Shown here in pieces: positions 4,513 to 7,279 of a DNA stretch of 7,279 nucleotides. Made by a program: the position numbers and the translations under genes. Origin of the DNA: Albidovulum sp. (lineage in GTDB: Bacteria; Pseudomonadota; Alphaproteobacteria; Rhodobacterales; Rhodobacteraceae). The notes under the pieces were generated by a model. That model was not told the origin of the DNA. It was given only the letters and a program-made list of their open reading frames with translations, and made no database searches. Positions within the stretch are counted from its first letter, which is position 1; each line of letters begins with the position of its first letter. Location of the stretch: positions 1 through 7,279 of the forward strand of contig JAUQYA010000031.1 of the NCBI GenBank assembly GCA_030837785.1, given 5' to 3'.

Positions 4513-6452
4513 GACGCTCGCCGCGCGACACCCAGGAAAGCTTCCGCACCATCAGCCGGCGCGGGCTGCTCCTTGCCGGGCTCCAGGGGGTCTTCGCCAC
4601 CACGCTTGCGTTCCGGATGCGGTACCTGCAGCTCGACCAGGCCGACGAGTTCCGGCTTCTGGCCGAGGAGAATTCGATCAAGATCCGCCTGATCCCGCCC
4701 GCGCGCGGGCTGATCCAGGACCGCAACGGCGCCGTCGTCGCCGGCAACGAACAGAACTACCGGATCACCATCACGCCCGAAGATGCCGGCGACACCGACG
4801 ACGTGCTGGGCCGCCTTGTCCGGCTTGTGCCGCTTTCCGGCGAGGATCTGGAGGCGACACGCAAGGAAATCGCCCGCCGCGCGCCCACCCTGCCGATCAC
4901 CGTCGCCGACCGGCTGAGCTGGGACGAGTTCAGCCGCGTCGCGGTGAACGCCCCCGTCCTTCCCGGTGTCACGACCGAGGTCGGGCTCAGCCGGGCCTAT
5001 CCGCTCGGTCCCGATTTCGCGCATGTCCTGGGTTACGTCGGCCCGGTCAGCGACTATGACCTGTCGAAGATCGAGGATCCCGATCCGCTCTTGCAGATTC
5101 CGCGGTTCCAGATCGGCAAGCTCGGAGTGGAAGCCAAGCTCGAGGACGTCCTGCGCGGCAAGGCCGGAACCCGGCGGATCGAAGTGAACTCGACCGGCCG
5201 GGTCATGCGCGAACTGGACCGGCGCGACGGCGACCCCGGCGCGAACGTGCGGCTGACGATCGACCACCGGTTGCAGAACTACGTGCAGGCGCGTCTCGGC
5301 GACGAAAGCGCCGCGGCCGTGGTGATCGACGTGACCACGGGCGACATCCTTGCGATCAACTCCGCGCCGAGCTTCGACCCGAACCTCTTTGTCCGCGGCA
5401 TCTCGGCCGAGGACTACCGGATGCTGACCGAAAACGACCACCGTCCGCTTGCCGACAAGTCGGTGCAAGGCGCCTACCCGCCCGGATCGACCTTCAAGCT
5501 CGTCACCGCGCTCGCGGCCCTTGACGCGGGCGTGATCTCGCCTTCCGAGACGGTCTGGTGCCCCGGCTACACCGAGCTTGGCAACCGCCGCTTCCACTGC
5601 TGGAAGCGCGGCGGCCACGGCCATGTCGGCATGACCCAGAGCCTCGAGCAGTCCTGCGACGTCTACTACTACGAGGTTGCCCAGCGCACCGGCATCGACA
5701 GGCTTTCCGCGATGGCGCGGCGGCTTGGCATCGGCGTGCGGTTCGACCTGCCGATGTCGGCCATCTCGGAGGGGCTCGCGCCCGACAAGGAGTGGAAGTC
5801 GCGCAAGTACGGCACCGAATGGCTGATCGGCGACACGCTGAACGCCGGCATCGGCCAGGGCTTCGTGCTGGCCTCGCCGCTTCAGCTTGCGGTGATGACG
5901 GCACGGGTGGCGACGGGCCGGGCGGTGGTGCCGCGGCTGTTGCGCGCCATCGGGACGCAGGAACTGCCGGTGGAGGCCCCGGCGGATCTCGGAGTTGACC
6001 CGGCTTTCCTCGCCGTGGTCCGCCGGGGTATGTTCGATGTGTCCAATTCGCGGCGCGGCACGGCCTACGGCTCGCGCATCGTCGACGATGCGATGCGCAT
6101 GGCCGGCAAGACCGGAACGAGCCAGGTCCGCAACATCACCGCCGCGGAACGCGCCCGCGGCGTCGTGTCGAACGACGATCTGCCGTGGGAGCGGCGCGAC
6201 CACGCGCTCTTCGTCTGCTTTGCGCCCTATGACGCGCCGCGCTATGCGGTCTCGCTCGTCGTCGAGCACGGCGGCGGCGGTTCGGCCGCGGCCGCGCCGA
6301 TCGCGCGCGACATCATCCTGCAGGCGCTGATGGGCGGCTTCCCGCCGCTCAGCGCCTATCCGGAAAGCCAGCGCACCCGCATCCAGTCCGAGCGCGAGAA
6401 GCTCCAAGTGCTCGAGCCGCCGCCGACCGACGGAGGGAAATCGCGGGCATGA
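4509..6452 (+). CDS. mrdA: Penicillin-binding protein 2, elongation-specific transpeptidase
   Basis: PBP2 is the monofunctional (class B) DD-transpeptidase that cross-links peptidoglycan during lateral growth, paired with the glycosyltransferase RodA. It is anchored in the inner membrane and acts in the periplasm. The ATG at 4509 overlaps the mreD stop (ATGA) and gives 647 aa, typical for PBP2; a longer open frame back to 4296 lies within mreD and is not credible. An N-terminal anchor spans about residues 19-36, preceded by ISRRG. The pedestal/dimerisation domain follows (about 55-240, with PPARGLIQDRNG at 63-74). The transpeptidase domain has SxxK at Ser327-Lys330 (GSTFK), the second motif as Ser382-Cys383-Asp384, and KTGT at 534-537. 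Cys351, Cys364, His370 and Cys383 are placed like the zinc ligands described for PBP2, but with Cys where two Asp are found in Acinetobacter. There is no obvious SD, so initiation probably depends on coupling to mreD. It is the expected target of mecillinam-type beta-lactams. Confidence 0.97.
   Translation: MRRSPRDTQESFRTISRRGLLLAGLQGVFATTLAFRMRYLQLDQADEFRLLAEENSIKIRLIPPARGLIQDRNGAVVAGNEQNYRITITPEDAGDTDDVLGRLVRLVPLSGEDLEATRKEIARRAPTLPITVADRLSWDEFSRVAVNAPVLPGVTTEVGLSRAYPLGPDFAHVLGYVGPVSDYDLSKIEDPDPLLQIPRFQIGKLGVEAKLEDVLRGKAGTRRIEVNSTGRVMRELDRRDGDPGANVRLTIDHRLQNYVQARLGDESAAAVVIDVTTGDILAINSAPSFDPNLFVRGISAEDYRMLTENDHRPLADKSVQGAYPPGSTFKLVTALAALDAGVISPSETVWCPGYTELGNRRFHCWKRGGHGHVGMTQSLEQSCDVYYYEVAQRTGIDRLSAMARRLGIGVRFDLPMSAISEGLAPDKEWKSRKYGTEWLIGDTLNAGIGQGFVLASPLQLAVMTARVATGRAVVPRLLRAIGTQELPVEAPADLGVDPAFLAVVRRGMFDVSNSRRGTAYGSRIVDDAMRMAGKTGTSQVRNITAAERARGVVSNDDLPWERRDHALFVCFAPYDAPRYAVSLVVEHGGGGSAAAAPIARDIILQALMGGFPPLSAYPESQRTRIQSEREKLQVLEPPPTDGGKSRA
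6432..6451 (+). promoter_or_regulatory. rodA ribosome binding site in the mrdA 3' end
   Basis: GGAGGG at 6432-6437 is followed after 11 nt by the rodA ATG (6449-6451). The spacing is longer than optimal, but the ATGA overlap with the mrdA stop (6450-6452) would allow re-initiation by the same ribosome. Confidence 0.65.
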
Positions 6453-7279
6453 GCTATCTCGAATACAACGTCAAGACGGTGCCATCGGGCCTGAGGAAGG
6501 TGCTCTACGTCAACTGGGCGCTCGTCGTGCTTCTCGCCGCGACGGCGTCGATCGGCTTTCTCATGCTCTATTCGGTCGCGGGCGGGCGGCTCGACGTCTG
6601 GGCCGAGCCGCAGATGAAGCGCTTCGCCGTCGGCATGGTGGGGATGCTCGTGATCGGTTTCGTGCCGATCTGGTTCTGGCGCAACGTCTCGGCGGTGGCC
6701 TATCTCGCGGCCGTCCTGCTGCTGGTCGCGGTGGAGCTTTTCGGCGACATCGGCAAGGGCGCGCAACGCTGGCTCGATCTCGGGCCGATCCGGCTCCAGC
6801 CGTCGGAACTGACGAAGGTCGCGCTGGTGATGTTCCTCGCGGCCTATTACGACTGGCTCGACATCCGCAAGGTCTCGCGGCCGCTCTGGGTGCTGATCCC
6901 GGTCGTCATCATCCTGGTGCCGACGTTCCTCGTACTGAAGCAGCCCGACCTCGGCACCGCGATCATGCTGCTTGCGGGAGGCGGCTTCGTGATGTTCGTG
7001 GCGGGGGTGAGCTTCTGGTATTTCGGCACCGTCGTGGCGCTTGTGGTGGCGCTGGTGTTCGCGGTCTTCGAAAGCCGCGGAACCGAATGGCAGCTCATCA
7101 AGGACTACCAGTTCAGGCGGATCGACACGTTCCTCGACCCCGGCTCCGATCCGCTCGGCGCGGGCTACAACATCACCCAGGCGCAGATCGCGCTCGGCTC
7201 GGGCGGCTGGGCGGGCAAGGGGTTCATGCAGGGCACGCAGTCGCGGCTGAACTTCCTGCCCGAAAAGCACACCGACTTC
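6449..7279 (+). CDS. rodA: Rod-shape-determining SEDS glycosyltransferase RodA (3' end beyond window)
   Basis: RodA is the SEDS-family peptidoglycan glycosyltransferase of the elongasome: a multi-spanning inner-membrane protein that polymerises lipid II and works as a complex with PBP2. The frame is open from ATG 6449 to the window end and encodes 277 residues, about three quarters of the usual length of about 380. Membrane segments are evident at roughly 21-43, 57-76, 80-98, 121-135, 145-163, 167-188 and 190-208. SEDS hallmarks seen are the QRWLDLGPIRLQPSELTK segment (106-123), KQPDLGTA (164-171) and, at the very end, FLPEKHTDF (269-277), where Asp276 matches the acidic residue essential for SEDS polymerase activity. 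The large periplasmic loop with SGGWAGKGFMQGTQS (251-265) is also typical. The four-base ATGA overlap with mrdA fits two products made for one complex. RodA is favoured over FtsW by the mre/mrdA operon. The truncation comes only from the window edge. Confidence 0.96.
   Translation, partial: MSYLEYNVKTVPSGLRKVLYVNWALVVLLAATASIGFLMLYSVAGGRLDVWAEPQMKRFAVGMVGMLVIGFVPIWFWRNVSAVAYLAAVLLLVAVELFGDIGKGAQRWLDLGPIRLQPSELTKVALVMFLAAYYDWLDIRKVSRPLWVLIPVVIILVPTFLVLKQPDLGTAIMLLAGGGFVMFVAGVSFWYFGTVVALVVALVFAVFESRGTEWQLIKDYQFRRIDTFLDPGSDPLGAGYNITQAQIALGSGGWAGKGFMQGTQSRLNFLPEKHTDF

Noticed and set aside
4422..6407. 661-aa open frame on the minus strand opposite mrdA
   Set aside because: Long antisense frames are common opposite high-GC3 genes. 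The composition is low-complexity Arg/Asp/Gly/His and no family is recognisable; mrdA on the + strand has every expected motif.
6356..7270. 304-aa open frame on the minus strand opposite the rodA region
   Set aside because: It is antisense to rodA, whose SEDS motifs are intact on the + strand. It is charged and repetitive, with no domain signal.
1..7279. Mobile elements, CRISPR arrays, tRNA/rRNA genes or a novel defence-type cassette
   Set aside because: I looked for direct repeats, terminal inverted repeats, transposase or integrase motifs and atypical composition and saw none. The window is a compact, uniformly GC-rich core gene cluster.

Overview
This GC-rich window (about two thirds G+C by eye) looks like chromosomal core DNA of an alphaproteobacterium, most likely Rhodobacterales/Rhodobacteraceae. 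The protein sequences fit that group, and the gene order leuA - mreB - mreC - mreD - mrdA(pbp2) - rodA matches what I recall from Rhodobacter-type genomes. All genes are on the + strand. No mobile element, CRISPR array, tRNA or rRNA is visible.

Layout. Positions 1-214 are a regulatory region for leucine biosynthesis. A TATAGT -10-like box (37-42) lies just upstream of an unannotated 29-residue leader peptide (51-140). That peptide has eight leucines, five of them consecutive, and is followed by two strong interleaved RNA stems (134-143/160-169 and 148-158/176-185). This is the architecture of a ribosome-mediated leucine attenuator. It controls leuA (215-1771), which encodes 2-isopropylmalate synthase, the committed step to leucine. 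A stem-loop after leuA (1776-1806, with a displaced T-run) probably ends that transcript.

A new promoter-like element (TATAAG, 1886-1891) and a 12-bp hairpin that would sit at the very 5' end of the mRNA (1897-1926) precede the rod-shape (elongasome) operon. mreB (1955-2992) encodes the actin-like filament. A 46-nt gap with an intercistronic hairpin separates it from mreC (3039-3980, TTG start). The remaining genes are tightly coupled: mreC/mreD overlap by 8 nt, mreD/mrdA by 4 nt (ATGA) and mrdA/rodA by 4 nt (ATGA). rodA (6449-7279) runs off the window end just after its predicted catalytic Asp.

Function. MreB, MreC and MreD form the cytoskeletal and membrane scaffold. RodA (SEDS glycosyltransferase) and PBP2 (monofunctional transpeptidase) are the enzyme pair that synthesises peptidoglycan during lateral growth. 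leuA is metabolically unrelated and appears to be a separate, leucine-regulated unit.

Most worth a second look: the leu leader with its potential 20-bp H-type pseudoknot and no U-tract; a probable leaderless start for the leader peptide; a Cys3His version of the PBP2 zinc site; and two hairpins that could set mreB dosage relative to the rest of its operon. I see no wholly new multi-gene system here.
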